This document shows positions 24,149 to 32,857 of a DNA stretch of 42,033 bases, one piece after another. The position numbers were made by a program, and so were the translations under genes. Below the pieces are notes generated by a model. That model saw only the letters and a program-made list of their open reading frames with translations, was not told the DNA's origin and ran no database searches. Every line of letters starts with the position of its first letter. Position 1 is the first letter of the stretch. Source of the stretch: an uncultured Oscillospiraceae bacterium (GTDB taxonomy: Bacteria; Bacillota; Clostridia; Oscillospirales; Acutalibacteraceae); assembly GCA_900544375.1 (NCBI GenBank), contig UQUZ01000018.1:1-42033 (forward strand), written 5' to 3'.

Positions 24149-24917
24149 CCGGCGGGAGATTCCACGGCTCCTTTCCTTCTGCAAAGGGAGCCCCTACGGC
24201 GTGCGGATCTCCGCCTTCCTGCAAGCGTATGGGACGAGCTATCCGTTTGCGCTTTTTTGGATGCAGACGGATGCCTCCGGGCGTATAACCGCCGCCTTAT
24301 CGCGCGTTGACGGGCATGTAACATTGTGCGCTAGCGAACAGGCGGATTGGGAGGAAGTGTGGGCATTTTTATCCGCCGCCGGGTATGAGAGCGTTTTGTG
24401 CCCGGAGTGGGCGGCGCAAACGGCCGGCCTGCTCTCCGCGTGCCGGCTGGAAAGCTGCCGTGCCATGCGGCTGAGTGGGGTACCCGCCGTGCCGGAAATA
24501 TGCGAACCGGCGGCCATCTGCAAGGAGCCCTCGTTGCGGCAGGTTTATGAATTGCTGCGTGCAGCAGGGGAGCCGCTGCCCCAATGGGAGGCGTGGCTGC
24601 CGGATGTTTCTCACCGGGTGCGCCACGGCGCAGCCCGCATATGGGCATTGCAGGAGGGGGAAGGTTATTCTGCCTGCGCAATGGCTGTTGCCCTCACGCC
24701 ACAAGAGGCGTTGCTCGGCGGCGTGGCGGTTTTGCCGGAAAAGCGTGGAGGGAGGCTTGGCTCCTATCTGGCCGCCGCCCTTTGCAGTGCGCTTTCACAG
24801 GAGGGCAGGGCCGTTTATTTATTCCGCCGGGCGGGCATGCACAAGCAGTTTTATGAACGGATGGGCTTTGCACCATATGGCCCGCCCGCAATGATGATGA
24901 TACCAAAAGGAGTTTAA
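24132..24917 (+). CDS. GNAT family N-acetyltransferase
   Basis: The 261-residue product carries a C-terminal GNAT core. Motif A reads VAVLPEKRGGRLGSYLAAAL with the RGGRLG acetyl-CoA pyrophosphate loop. It is followed by a motif-B-like FRRAGMHKQFYERMGF ending. The N-terminal ~130 residues are a less conserved partner domain. The substrate cannot be told. I chose ATG 24132 (MIQLIDRREI), inside the end of the M42 gene, over an upstream in-frame ATG at 24102. It belongs to the same operon and precedes the PLP enzyme by eight bases. Confidence 0.85.
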   Translation: MIQLIDRREIPRLLSFCKGSPYGVRISAFLQAYGTSYPFALFWMQTDASGRITAALSRVDGHVTLCASEQADWEEVWAFLSAAGYESVLCPEWAAQTAGLLSACRLESCRAMRLSGVPAVPEICEPAAICKEPSLRQVYELLRAAGEPLPQWEAWLPDVSHRVRHGAARIWALQEGEGYSACAMAVALTPQEALLGGVAVLPEKRGGRLGSYLAAALCSALSQEGRAVYLFRRAGMHKQFYERMGFAPYGPPAMMMIPKGV

Positions 24918-24925
24918 GATTACAT

Positions 24926-26191
24926 ATGCAGCAGCCTTTTTTTGAACTTGATCCAGCAGTCCGGCAGGCCGGGCAGGATGCGCTGGAGCGCGCAAGGCCG
25001 GATTTTCAGAGAATTGACGAAATAACGGAATACAACCAGCTTAAGGTGCTTTCCGCCTTTATCCGGCACGGCGTGAGCGAGAGCCATTTTGTATCCTCCA
25101 CTGGCTACGGCTACGACGACAGAGGGCGCGACACCCTAGACCGGGTTTTCGCCGATGTGATGGGCGCAGAGGATGCACTCGTGCGCCACACCTTCGCTTG
25201 CGGGACGCACACGCTGGCGGTGGCGCTCTATGGCGTGCTGCGCCCGGGCGATACGATGCTTAGCGCAACGGGCACGCCCTACGATACGATCCATTCTGTG
25301 ATCGGCCTGAGCGGGGAGGGGCAGGGCTCTTTGAAAGATTTTGGCGTCCGCTACCGCCAGGCGGAGCTGGGGCAGGATGGCCTGCCGGATCTCTCCGCCA
25401 TTTGCGCAGCGATTGATCCGAGCACCAAAATGGTCTATATCCAGCGCTCGCGCGGCTATTCCCTGCGGCCAAGCCTGAGCGTTCGGCAGATCGGCGAGGT
25501 TGTGAGGGCCGTCAAGGCGGTCAAGCCGGATGTGATCGTGATGGTGGATAACTGCTATGGTGAGTTTGTGGAGGAAAGTGAGCCGCTTTCCGTGGGCGCC
25601 GATCTGATCGCGGGCTCTCTCATTAAAAATCCGGGCGGCGGCATTGCGCCGACGGGCGGCTATATCGCGGGGCGCGCAGATTTGATCGAGCTCTGCTCCT
25701 ACCGGATGACGACCCCGGGCCTTGGCCGTGAAGTGGGGGCGACGCTCGGCCAGAACCGCCCGCTCTATATGGGCCTGTTCCATGCGCCGCATGTAACGGG
25801 GGAGGCGCTGAAAACCGCCGCCTTTACCGCCGCCTTATTTGAGCGGCTTGGCTATGACGTGACCCCGCGCTGTGGGGAAACGCGGCACGATATCATCCAG
25901 GCCGTGCTCCTGCGGGAGGAAAAGGCGCTCATCGCTTTTTGCCAGGGCATGCAAAAAGGGGCCCCGGTGGATTCCTTCGTCTCACCGGAGCCATGGGATA
26001 TGCCTGGCTATGACAGCAAGGTGATCATGGCGGCGGGAGCGTTTACGCTCGGTTCGTCTATTGAGTTGTCGGCGGACGCACCGCTGCGCGAGCCATTTGC
26101 CGCCTGGATGCAGGGCGGGCTCAATTTCCACAGCGCAAAAATGGGCGTACTGCTCGCTGCGCAGGAGATGAAAAACAGGGGGGTGATTTAA
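24926..26191 (+). CDS. Aluminium resistance / methionine gamma-lyase-like PLP enzyme
   Basis: The 421-residue protein belongs to the fold-type I PLP family annotated as aluminium resistance protein or methionine gamma-lyase family (COG4100). Visible marks are the cofactor lysine Lys234 in GSLIKNPGGG, the Asp208 region VMVDNCYGEF, and the N-terminal HFVSSTGYGYDDRGRDTLD family signature. The true reaction of these proteins is poorly known; C-S lyase activity on sulfur amino acids is inferred from the fold. It is separated by one base from the DUF2461 gene. Confidence 0.9.
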   Translation: MQQPFFELDPAVRQAGQDALERARPDFQRIDEITEYNQLKVLSAFIRHGVSESHFVSSTGYGYDDRGRDTLDRVFADVMGAEDALVRHTFACGTHTLAVALYGVLRPGDTMLSATGTPYDTIHSVIGLSGEGQGSLKDFGVRYRQAELGQDGLPDLSAICAAIDPSTKMVYIQRSRGYSLRPSLSVRQIGEVVRAVKAVKPDVIVMVDNCYGEFVEESEPLSVGADLIAGSLIKNPGGGIAPTGGYIAGRADLIELCSYRMTTPGLGREVGATLGQNRPLYMGLFHAPHVTGEALKTAAFTAALFERLGYDVTPRCGETRHDIIQAVLLREEKALIAFCQGMQKGAPVDSFVSPEPWDMPGYDSKVIMAAGAFTLGSSIELSADAPLREPFAAWMQGGLNFHSAKMGVLLAAQEMKNRGVI

Positions 26192-26192
26192 C

Positions 26193-26924
26193 ATGGCTGA
26201 AAAGCGGGAGGAAGAGGCGGTTTACCGCGGCATCACGCCGGATGCGCTCTGGCTGCTAGCGGAGAACCGCTTTCAAAACAGCAAGGAGTTTTATGAATCG
26301 AAAAAACCCGCCATTAAGGAGCAGGTGCTGATTCCAATGCAGCAGATTTGCGCCGCACTGGCGGATATGATGGAAAAAATTGATGGAAAAATCAGCGTGA
26401 TTCCAAGCCGGATGATTTCCCGCATCCGCCGCGATACGCGCTTCACCAAGGATAAAACGCTCTACCGCGAGCATGTGTGGGCAACCTTTGTGCGCCCTAA
26501 AAAAGAGTTTCCGTGTTCGCCCGCATTCTGGTTTGAAATCACACCGCAGGGATACACCTGTGGGGTTGGGTATTACTGCACCACTCCACAGCTGATGCAG
26601 GCCTACCGAGATGCGATTCTTGCCGACCCCGCAGCCTTCCGCCAGGCTGTTCGCAAGGCGGAACGGGCCGGCTTTGCCTTTGGAGGAGAAAGCTATAAAA
26701 AGGATAAGCCAGGCAATGTGCCGGAGGATCTGCGCACGTATTATAACCAGAAGGATGCCTTTGTCTGCCGGGAGAACCCAAGCCTTGCGCCCCTACGGGA
26801 TGCGGGAATCATCGAGGAATTTAAAAAAGGCTTCCAGGAGCTCGCGCCGCTTTATCATTTTTTGCAAAAGGCGAGCGAATCAATCGAAATGCCGCCTGAA
26901 GAATCAGCAAGGGAAAGCTTTTAG
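26193..26924 (+). CDS. DUF2461 domain protein
   Basis: The 243-residue product has the DUF2461 (TIGR02453) features RFTKDKTLYREHVWATFVRP, followed by FWFEITPQGYTCGVGYY and a YNQKDAF segment. The family is widespread and has no settled function. ATG lies two bases after the PLP enzyme stop, so it is the last gene of the operon that starts with the M42 pair. No signal peptide or membrane helix is seen. Confidence 0.9.
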   Translation: MAEKREEEAVYRGITPDALWLLAENRFQNSKEFYESKKPAIKEQVLIPMQQICAALADMMEKIDGKISVIPSRMISRIRRDTRFTKDKTLYREHVWATFVRPKKEFPCSPAFWFEITPQGYTCGVGYYCTTPQLMQAYRDAILADPAAFRQAVRKAERAGFAFGGESYKKDKPGNVPEDLRTYYNQKDAFVCRENPSLAPLRDAGIIEEFKKGFQELAPLYHFLQKASESIEMPPEESARESF

Positions 26925-27071
26925 GGAGCCGCCGGTTGAGAATCACGCCTGACCTGACGGCCGACGCACAGGCTGAGGCTGCCTTTTGGGTTATTTCTTG
27001 AAATGGCTCAAATCCGCTGCGCGGCTTGCAGGCAGGATTTGATCAGTGTTTCCCTGGCTTGGATTGTTTTA

Positions 27072-27119
27072 GGGGGATCTGCAAAATGCTTTTCATTTCG
27101 CAGTCCCCCCTTTCTATTC
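27072..27119 (+). terminator. Terminator after the DUF2461 gene
   Basis: GGGGGA-T-CTGC pairs with GCAG-TCCCCC, and the loop contains a further AAATG/CATTT pairing, followed by CTTTCTATTC. The 147 bases between the gene and this hairpin hold no ORF I can support. They contain one more stem (CAAATCC ... GGATTTG, 27009-27042) of unknown role. Confidence 0.7.
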
Positions 27120-27133
27120 AAGGTGAAGCGCCC

Positions 27134-27179
27134 CCAAAAAGAATAAGCCGCCGCATGGAAGTGGAAACCATACGGCGGC
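27134..27179 (-). terminator. Terminator of the minus-strand secreted-protein gene
   Basis: Read on the minus strand, GCCGCCGTATGG and CCATGCGGCGGC form a stem (one mismatch) with loop TTTCCACTT, followed by TTATTCTTTTT. It lies 38 bases beyond the stop of the frameshifted gene. Confidence 0.85.
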
Positions 27180-27216
27180 TATTTATGAGGTGAAAAAGAT
27201 GAAGACAGAAGATGGC

Positions 27217-28041
27217 TTATTTGAAGAGCGCAATAATCTTCTTCGCCAAGTTGGAGAAGAAGGCCGCGATTTTTGCAAAGAATGCAATAACCGGATTCAC
27301 ATCCTCGCCGCCGCCTAAATCAACGCTGACTTCCTCAACGAGGCTCAGGCATGCATCAGCCACATCAAGAGGCGTGCCATTCAATGCGGCGTTTACGATC
27401 TCCATATAATTATCCGCATAATCATGGCCGGTTTTGTCATCCAGTTTATCAACAATAAAGCGGCCGATTTCAATTTGATTGCCCTGATCCTGAAGCACAG
27501 CTTGGAGGTATTGTACCACGGCGGCGAAAACCATCGTGGAGTTGCCTTCGATCCTCATGGCGTAACCGTCTGCCGCGCCACTCTCCGCTGCGACGGCGGT
27601 ACCCATCGTGATGAGATACTGCTCGTCAATTTCCGGCAGCGTAAGGTTCAGGCCCAATGCATCTGTTACCATCGGCAGCAGGCCGGAGAAGCTTTCCGGC
27701 AGGATATCCTTCACAAAGTCACCGATGAGGCTCATGTTCCTCAAAGTGTCCATCGCGCCATTGAGCGCCTTTACCATGCCGGGAAGGATTCCGCAAGCAT
27801 AGCTAAGCGGGTTTGCAAGCAGGTCGTCAATCGCATCACAGATGGGATTGATAATTGCATGCATGCCCTTGGCAGTGCTTTCATTATTGATAACGGCTTT
27901 AAAACTCGCTTCATCCGGCATTGCGCCCTGGCCCAAAGCTTCGATGATCGGAACCAAAACATCCGGATAAATGCCCTTGAGGATGCTTAGGAAGTTAATT
28001 GCATAGCCGACTGGGTAAAGCGCATAGCCGGCAGCGTTCAC
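27217..28041 (-). pseudogene. Frameshifted secreted helical protein, C-terminal part
   Basis: The 274-residue frame has no start of its own with a ribosome binding site; it begins at an in-frame GTG inside continuing homologous sequence. It is almost wholly helical, Ala/Leu/Asp-rich, and ends in an amphipathic stretch (FFAKIAAFFSNLAKKIIALFK) that looks membrane-active. Removing one C from GCCCGG near 28060 joins it to the upstream signal-peptide frame as ...VGYYAGDREAFVNAAG. No family is recognised. Either the gene is broken or the read has an indel. Confidence 0.7.
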
Positions 28042-28048
28042 AAAAGCC

Positions 28049-28522
28049 TCACGGTCGCCGGGCGTAATACCCCACTTTCAGATAAGCGGCGCTGTCCAGA
28101 TAAACACCGTCTTTCTCCATCGCTTCACCGACTTTTGCAGGGGTGAGGTTCTTGAGAATAGCGTTAATTAGCATTCCAGCAAAACCGCCCTGAGCAGCGA
28201 CGCCTTCGAGGGCGCTGTAAAGCAAACCGCTGAGTTTTGTCATCAACATGCTTGTGGTGCTGTCGGAATAGATGGTTGCTTTTACATTCGCTGCCGAGAG
28301 TGCGGTGCTCAGCGCGATATCCAGTGATTTCATCGTCGTGTTCCACTGCTTTGCGCTCTTGTTGGCATAAACAGCGGAATGATCCGGAATATTTGCATTG
28401 AATTCTGCGGCTGCGGCTTCCGCCGCATCCATTGTCATAGCGCTCGCGCTGATTGCGCCGAAGCAGCTCATCAGCATCAAAGCGGCAAGAAACAGGGAAA
28501 GAAGCTTTTTACTTTTCTTCAA
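28049..28522 (-). pseudogene. Frameshifted secreted helical protein, N-terminal part with signal peptide
   Basis: The 157-residue frame starts best at TTG 28522, eight bases after AAGGAGG. It reads MKKSKKLLSLFLAALMLMSC and continues GAISASAM, a clear signal peptide. An upstream in-frame ATG at 28540 lacks a ribosome binding site. The mature part is Ala-rich and helical. The frame ends at TGA 28049-28051, just after the one-base shift that separates it from 27217-28041. Together they would be about 430 residues. Function unknown. Confidence 0.7.
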
Positions 28523-28729
28523 AATTGTTTCCTCCTTCATATTGAAGCAAACTTGGGCGTTCCACTTCACACCCAGGATAGGTTCATTATAGACCGATTT
28601 ATTGGAATAATCTATAGGAAAAAACGCAGAAAAAGGGTCAGGAATTATAGATATAATAGACAAATAACAACTCGGTGTTGCTTTTCTTCACTATATTGCT
28701 TTAGCTATTTATATATTTAGAAAAATATA

Positions 28730-28757
28730 GCCCCTTCTCCCAAAAAGGGGAAGGGGC
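28730..28757 (-). terminator. Terminator of the GPH transporter gene
   Basis: On the minus strand GCCCCTT ... AAGGGGC with further CCC/GGG pairing around a TTTTT loop is followed by TATATTTTTC. It begins 22 bases after the transporter stop. Confidence 0.8.
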
Positions 28758-28779
28758 GTTTTGTATCTTTCTGTACCGT

Positions 28780-30213
28780 TTATTCTTCTATATCACGAAA
28801 GCGTGGTTCCTGTTCGTGTTTTTCCGTGATAAATGCTGTAACCTCTTCCATGCGCTCCTTGCTGAGTTTATATTTCTTCGAAAAAATAAACAACGAAAGA
28901 AGAACGAAAATAGGCGGAATGAGGAACATCATCACGCAAATTGCATTCTGTGCGGAAGCGGGCTGTGAAATACCCTGCTTGACAAGCTCGCCGTCATAAT
29001 GCGAAAGCTGTAGGCCCGCGCCGATAATCAGGCTCTGAATCGAATAGGCCACTTTCAACAGCAGGCTTTTCATGGAGAAAACGATGGAGTCCGTCCGGTA
29101 GCCGAGCTTGAATTCGCCATAATCCACAATATCCGCCAGCATGATCGTTTCCGCCACAAACATACAGCCGATCCCCATGCAGCCCACAATGCCGAAGATG
29201 GCAAACAGGATAAACTGGTTGAGCACCGGGCCGAATAGCCCCATGCCGAGATAGCCGATGATCGAGAGGAGCATGGCCCCCTTGATGACACGGTTGCGCG
29301 TGAACTTTTTGGAGAGCACAGGCAAAAGAATCAGGCCCAACGCCTGGCCAACGCCGCCAATTGCGCCGAACACGGAATATAAATCTCTGTTTTCTAACAC
29401 GGATTCAAAATAGTAGATGCCTAAGCCATTGGTTAAATACCAGCCGGTGTTAAAGCAGATCGCGGTGAGAATAAAGATGAGGAGCTGATCGTTATTTTTG
29501 ATGGTCAGAAACGCGCGCTTCAAGGTGAATTTTTCCTGATGCTCCGGCTTTGGATGGACGGTTTCCTTCGTGGTGAAAAAGGTCACTAGGCAGCCTAATA
29601 CCAGCAAAACGCCGCAGATGGCCGACCAATAGCTAAAGCCGATTGCATCGTTGCCCTTACCAAAGAGATTGAGCATTGGCACGGTCAACACAACGATAAT
29701 GATCTGGCCAAAGCCGGAGAAAAAGCGCGGGAAGGTTGCCGCAAGATTGCGCTCCTGCGGGTCGCTTGTCAATACGGGCACCATCGACCAATAGGGGATA
29801 TCTACAATCGTATAGGACATGCCCCAGAGGACATACATCACAGCTACATAAACGTAAAGGCCGATATTAACCGCGCTGCCCGATACAGAAAAGCCGGGGT
29901 TTGTAAACAGGAAGAACAGCACCACAGCATTCAGAAGCGAGCCTGTTAAAATCCAGGGGCGGAATTTGCCCGCGCGCGTGTGCGTATTGTCAACGATCGT
30001 GCCCATCATCGGATCGTTAATACCATCCCAGATCCGGGCGCAGAAGGCGACTACGCCAACGTAAAACGGTGCGATAAGCAAAACATTTGTCAAATAATTA
30101 TTGAGGAATGAATTGAATAATCCATAGCTCAAATCCATGCCGATCGCGCCTACGCCGTAGCCAAGGTATTTTCGCAGAATATATGCATTCCGCTCACTCT
30201 TCGTTTTCTCCAT
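28780..30213 (-). CDS. GPH (glycoside-pentoside-hexuronide):cation symporter family transporter
   Basis: The 477-residue protein has about 12 helices and MelB-type signatures: LGYGVGAIGMDLSYGLFNSF, the cation-site region ARIWDGINDPMMGTIVDNT, and TRAGKFRPWILTG. Such proteins import sugars or glycosides with Na+ or H+. The substrate cannot be told. ATG 30213 (MEKTKSERNAYILR) follows GGAGG by seven bases; the frame extends further upstream but without a ribosome binding site. It is divergent from the DUF4874/DUF4832 gene with facing promoters, which suggests shared control. Confidence 0.92.
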   Translation of the reverse strand: MEKTKSERNAYILRKYLGYGVGAIGMDLSYGLFNSFLNNYLTNVLLIAPFYVGVVAFCARIWDGINDPMMGTIVDNTHTRAGKFRPWILTGSLLNAVVLFFLFTNPGFSVSGSAVNIGLYVYVAVMYVLWGMSYTIVDIPYWSMVPVLTSDPQERNLAATFPRFFSGFGQIIIVVLTVPMLNLFGKGNDAIGFSYWSAICGVLLVLGCLVTFFTTKETVHPKPEHQEKFTLKRAFLTIKNNDQLLIFILTAICFNTGWYLTNGLGIYYFESVLENRDLYSVFGAIGGVGQALGLILLPVLSKKFTRNRVIKGAMLLSIIGYLGMGLFGPVLNQFILFAIFGIVGCMGIGCMFVAETIMLADIVDYGEFKLGYRTDSIVFSMKSLLLKVAYSIQSLIIGAGLQLSHYDGELVKQGISQPASAQNAICVMMFLIPPIFVLLSLFIFSKKYKLSKERMEEVTAFITEKHEQEPRFRDIEE

Positions 30214-30257
30214 TCTCTTTCCTCCAAAATCTAGTAGTCCGAAACAATTATAATGGT

Positions 30258-30286
30258 ATTGTAACTTTTTCCGCAATCCACGTCAA
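30258..30286 (-). promoter_or_regulatory. Promoter of the GPH transporter
   Basis: On the minus strand TTGACG (30286-30281), 17 bases, TACAAT (30263-30258). It faces away from the plus-strand promoter at 30305-30333; only 18 bases separate the two -35 boxes. Confidence 0.82.
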
Positions 30287-30304
30287 CAGAAAAAGTGACT
30301 GAAC

Positions 30305-30333
30305 TTGACAGGAATGCATTTACCACCTACAAT
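30305..30333 (+). promoter_or_regulatory. Promoter of the DUF4874/DUF4832 gene
   Basis: Perfect TTGACA (30305-30310), 17 bases, TACAAT (30328-30333). It is arranged symmetrically with the divergent transporter promoter, so one regulator could control both. Confidence 0.85.
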
Positions 30334-30339
30334 AATGCA

Positions 30340-30457
30340 GATTTATCTTTCCAGGAACGTTTTCGTTTGGAAGATCGCGCTTTCAAATTTCACTTTATGT
30401 TTTTCAGGCATAAATATTGTTATCATTTTTACTGCGGCAAAGCCGCGCAGGAAAGGT
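30340..30457 (+). other. Structured 5' leader of the DUF4874/DUF4832 gene
   Basis: About 118 untranslated bases contain three possible stems: CTTTCCA/TGGAAG, TTTATG/CATAAA, and CTGC-GGC/GCC-GC-GCAG at 30432-30450. The last overlaps the start of AGGAAAGG, so it could limit ribosome access. I recognise no known riboswitch. Confidence 0.4.
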
Positions 30458-31879
30458 ATGGTCATCATGATGGAGCTGCAATTACAGCCGTTGGCCGCAG
30501 AGGGCAATGGCCTGCTTGCCCGCAACCCGGACCGTGGGTTGCGCCTTGAATTGTATATGGGGGAGGAGATCGCCTGCGATGTATTCACCGTCAGCCGCAT
30601 GGCAAACCCGGCGGCGCATATCGAGAGGGTGATTGAAAAAGGCATTGCCCGCTGCGCGCCGGAGCAGATCACGCTCGCACAGGTTTATTTTTACCTAACC
30701 GGCTACCGGGGCGGAGAGATTGACGAAGCGGGCTTTCAGGCGATGCAGATCTATTTTGATACCCTGCGCGCGCATGGGCTCAAGGCGCTGCTGCGCTTTG
30801 CCTATTCAACCGACCCTGGAGTGAATGACGCGACCCAGGCGGATATGCTGCGCCATATCGAACAGCTGCGTCCCTTTTTGGAGCGGAACAAAGCGTACAT
30901 CCACGTTTTGCAGGCGGGGATGATCGGCGCATGGGGAGAATGGCACAGCGAAAAAAAGCGCGTCAGCCGCAAAAAAATCCTGCGCGCGCTGGCGCAAGCG
31001 GCACCAGAGGGTATGTATCTCCAAGTGCGCCTGCCCGGGCTGCTCAAGCTGCTCGGCAAGCGGCACCCTGCCTATTGCAGGACTGGGCTGCACGACGACT
31101 CTTTTTTCGGTAATATCAAGGCGAAGCAATATGAAAACGGCGGCTTTGACCCGGGCACGCGCATGTATCGTACGGCTTTGGCGAAATCGCCGGAGAGCCC
31201 ACAGGATGGCGAGCTTTATTGGAGCAGTTGGAACCATGCAAATGGCGTTTACTGCGACGGCCTGCGCGCGGTGGAGCGGCTGGCGGAGCTTCACTTCACT
31301 TCTTTGAGCGCAGTGCACGGCTATCAAGATTACCCAGAGAACGAAACCAAAACGACGATGGGCCGCTGGAAGCGGCAGGAGATCACGCCGGAGCTTTTGG
31401 CTGAAAGGGGGATTCCCTGCGACCTCGCCTGGTTTTGCAACGAATCGGGCGAGCGGGTATCCCGCAGCGTATTTGCATATGTGCGTGATCATCTGGGCTA
31501 CCGGCTTCAGGCAAAAACGCTGCGGCTGGAGGGCGATTGGAAGCCGGGTGCACAGATGCATGCTGCTCTGACCGTTTCTAATTATGGCTTTGCGGCCGGC
31601 TTTCACCTGCATGCCGGTTTCGCAATGTTGGATAGCTCCGGCCGCGTGCTCTGTGAGTGCCCGGCAGGGGAACCGGATCAGTGGCGCACCGCACAGCCCG
31701 GTGGGGCGGGGGAAGCGCCGCGGTATACGGCGGCCGCATGGGTTCCCCTGCCAAAGAAAAGCGGGGAATACCGCCTTGCGTTTTATCTGCGTAACAGCGC
31801 CGGGCAGTGTGCAAAGCTTGCAAACCAGATGGAGATGGAGCATGGGTATCATATTTTGTATCCCTTTTCCTTATTATAG
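30458..31879 (+). CDS. DUF4874/DUF4832 domain protein
   Basis: The 473-residue protein begins with the DUF4874 motif NPDRGLRLE. It continues with a TIM-barrel-like run (TLAQVYFYLTGY, YFDTLRAHGLKALLRFAY, LQAGMIGAWGEWHSE) and the DUF4832 part (ELYWSSWNHANGVYCDG, HGYQDYPENETKTTMGRWK). A beta-rich C-terminal segment follows from about residue 370. Members look like glycoside-hydrolase-type barrels but lack a proven activity. No signal peptide is seen from the chosen start, ATG 30458 after AGGAAAGG; two further ATGs follow within 15 bases. The neighbouring GPH transporter suggests a role with an imported glycan. Confidence 0.85.
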   Translation: MVIMMELQLQPLAAEGNGLLARNPDRGLRLELYMGEEIACDVFTVSRMANPAAHIERVIEKGIARCAPEQITLAQVYFYLTGYRGGEIDEAGFQAMQIYFDTLRAHGLKALLRFAYSTDPGVNDATQADMLRHIEQLRPFLERNKAYIHVLQAGMIGAWGEWHSEKKRVSRKKILRALAQAAPEGMYLQVRLPGLLKLLGKRHPAYCRTGLHDDSFFGNIKAKQYENGGFDPGTRMYRTALAKSPESPQDGELYWSSWNHANGVYCDGLRAVERLAELHFTSLSAVHGYQDYPENETKTTMGRWKRQEITPELLAERGIPCDLAWFCNESGERVSRSVFAYVRDHLGYRLQAKTLRLEGDWKPGAQMHAALTVSNYGFAAGFHLHAGFAMLDSSGRVLCECPAGEPDQWRTAQPGGAGEAPRYTAAAWVPLPKKSGEYRLAFYLRNSAGQCAKLANQMEMEHGYHILYPFSLL

Positions 31880-31963
31880 TCATTTGCACCGGCTTGTGCA
31901 GCGCAGTTCGGCCAAAAAATAGCGGCTGGCCGGTTGCGCCAGCTGTAAAAAAGGGCGGATTGA

Positions 31964-31992
31964 TTGACAAATGCCCCGTGGAGGGATACAGT
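31964..31992 (+). promoter_or_regulatory. Promoter of the alpha/beta hydrolase gene
   Basis: TTGACA (31964-31969), 17 bases, TACAGT (31987-31992). This places the transcript start near 31999 and supports the hydrolase start at 32060 rather than a longer frame that would begin inside the promoter. Confidence 0.65.
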
Positions 31993-32059
31993 GAAACCAG
32001 GGCGGATTCTCAGGCGGCTCCGCCGCTGGGAACGATCCAGTTTTGATGGAGGCGATAGG

Positions 32060-32725
32060 ATGGAGCACAATGTTGAAATCAATGGCGTTTCAATCTGCTA
32101 TGAGCAGCAAGGGGGTGGCCGGCCAGTGATCCTGCTACATGGCAACGGCGGTAGCCACCACACCTTTGACGGTTTGATAAAAAGGCTCTCGGCCTCCTAC
32201 ACCGTTTATGCGCCGGATAGCAGGGGCCATGGGCACAGCGGGAAGGCCGGACCGCTCTCCTATGAGCAGCTTGCCAGCGACACGGCGGAGTTGATCCGGG
32301 TGTTAGGCCTGGAGAAGCCCATGCTTTATGGCTTCAGCGATGGAGGGATTGTCGGCCTGCTTGTTGCCTCCGGCTGGCCGGGGCTGCTCTCGAAGCTTGC
32401 GGTCAGTGGGGCGAATTCCAGCCCTGCGGGATTGAAAGCGCCCAACCGGTTTGCCTACCGGCTCATTTATGCGGTCACCCAGAGGCAGCAGACCGGCATG
32501 ATGCTGCACGGCCCTGCACTCACGCGGGCGGAGCTTTCGCGCATCACCGTGCCCACGCTTGTAACGGCGGGGGAGCGGGATGTGATCCGTGAGGAGGATA
32601 CGCGTTTTATCGCGGCGCATATTCCACATGCAGAGTTAAAAATTCTGCCCGGGGAGAGCCATGGCAGCTATGTGCACGATTCGGATAAGATCGCGCGCCT
32701 CCTTCTTCCCTTTTTTGGGCAATAG
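32060..32725 (+). CDS. Alpha/beta hydrolase
   Basis: The 221-residue cytoplasmic protein has the oxyanion-hole HGNGG (residues 27-31), nucleophile Ser93 in GFSDG, acid Asp174 in AGERD and His201 in ESHGSY, so the triad is complete. It is short for the family because the lid region is small. The substrate is unknown. GGAGG (32048-32052) lies seven bases before ATG 32060. It is apparently monocistronic and lies just upstream of the dlt-like cluster on the same strand. Confidence 0.9.
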   Translation: MEHNVEINGVSICYEQQGGGRPVILLHGNGGSHHTFDGLIKRLSASYTVYAPDSRGHGHSGKAGPLSYEQLASDTAELIRVLGLEKPMLYGFSDGGIVGLLVASGWPGLLSKLAVSGANSSPAGLKAPNRFAYRLIYAVTQRQQTGMMLHGPALTRAELSRITVPTLVTAGERDVIREEDTRFIAAHIPHAELKILPGESHGSYVHDSDKIARLLLPFFGQ

Positions 32726-32766
32726 GATCATCGATAGATTGCAGAAATATTTCAATCGGTAACAGG

Positions 32767-32789
32767 TTTCTTACAATTTCGTTACTTTC
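32767..32789 (+). promoter_or_regulatory. Phased direct repeats upstream of the dlt promoter
   Basis: TTTCTTACAATTTCGTTACT holds two TTAC words exactly 11 bases apart and TTTC repeats at 10 and 9 bases, ending 12 bases before the -35. Tandem sites one helical turn apart are typical for OmpR/PhoB-class response regulators, which control dlt in several Gram-positives. The assignment is inference. Confidence 0.4.
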
Positions 32790-32801
32790 GGATGGGACGT
32801 A

Positions 32802-32830
32802 TTGACGAAACCAGTGGCAGCCGATATACT
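32802..32830 (+). promoter_or_regulatory. Promoter of the dlt-like cluster
   Basis: TTGACG (32802-32807), 17 bases, TATACT (32825-32830). It lies inside the longest open frame of the ligase gene and so excludes an ATG-like start upstream of it. Confidence 0.85.
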
Positions 32831-32834
32831 TTTC

Positions 32835-32857
32835 AACAGAGGTTTGACGCCTCTGTT
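32835..32857 (+). other. Hairpin at the 5' end of the dlt transcript
   Basis: AACAGAGG and CCTCTGTT pair perfectly over 8 bp around TTTGACG. The stem begins about where transcription should start, five bases past the -10. It may stabilise the mRNA 5' end or be an operator. Confidence 0.55.

Noticed and set aside
30806..31852. 348-codon open frame on the minus strand
   Set aside because: Antisense shadow of the DUF4874/DUF4832 gene, Arg/His-rich and without domain.
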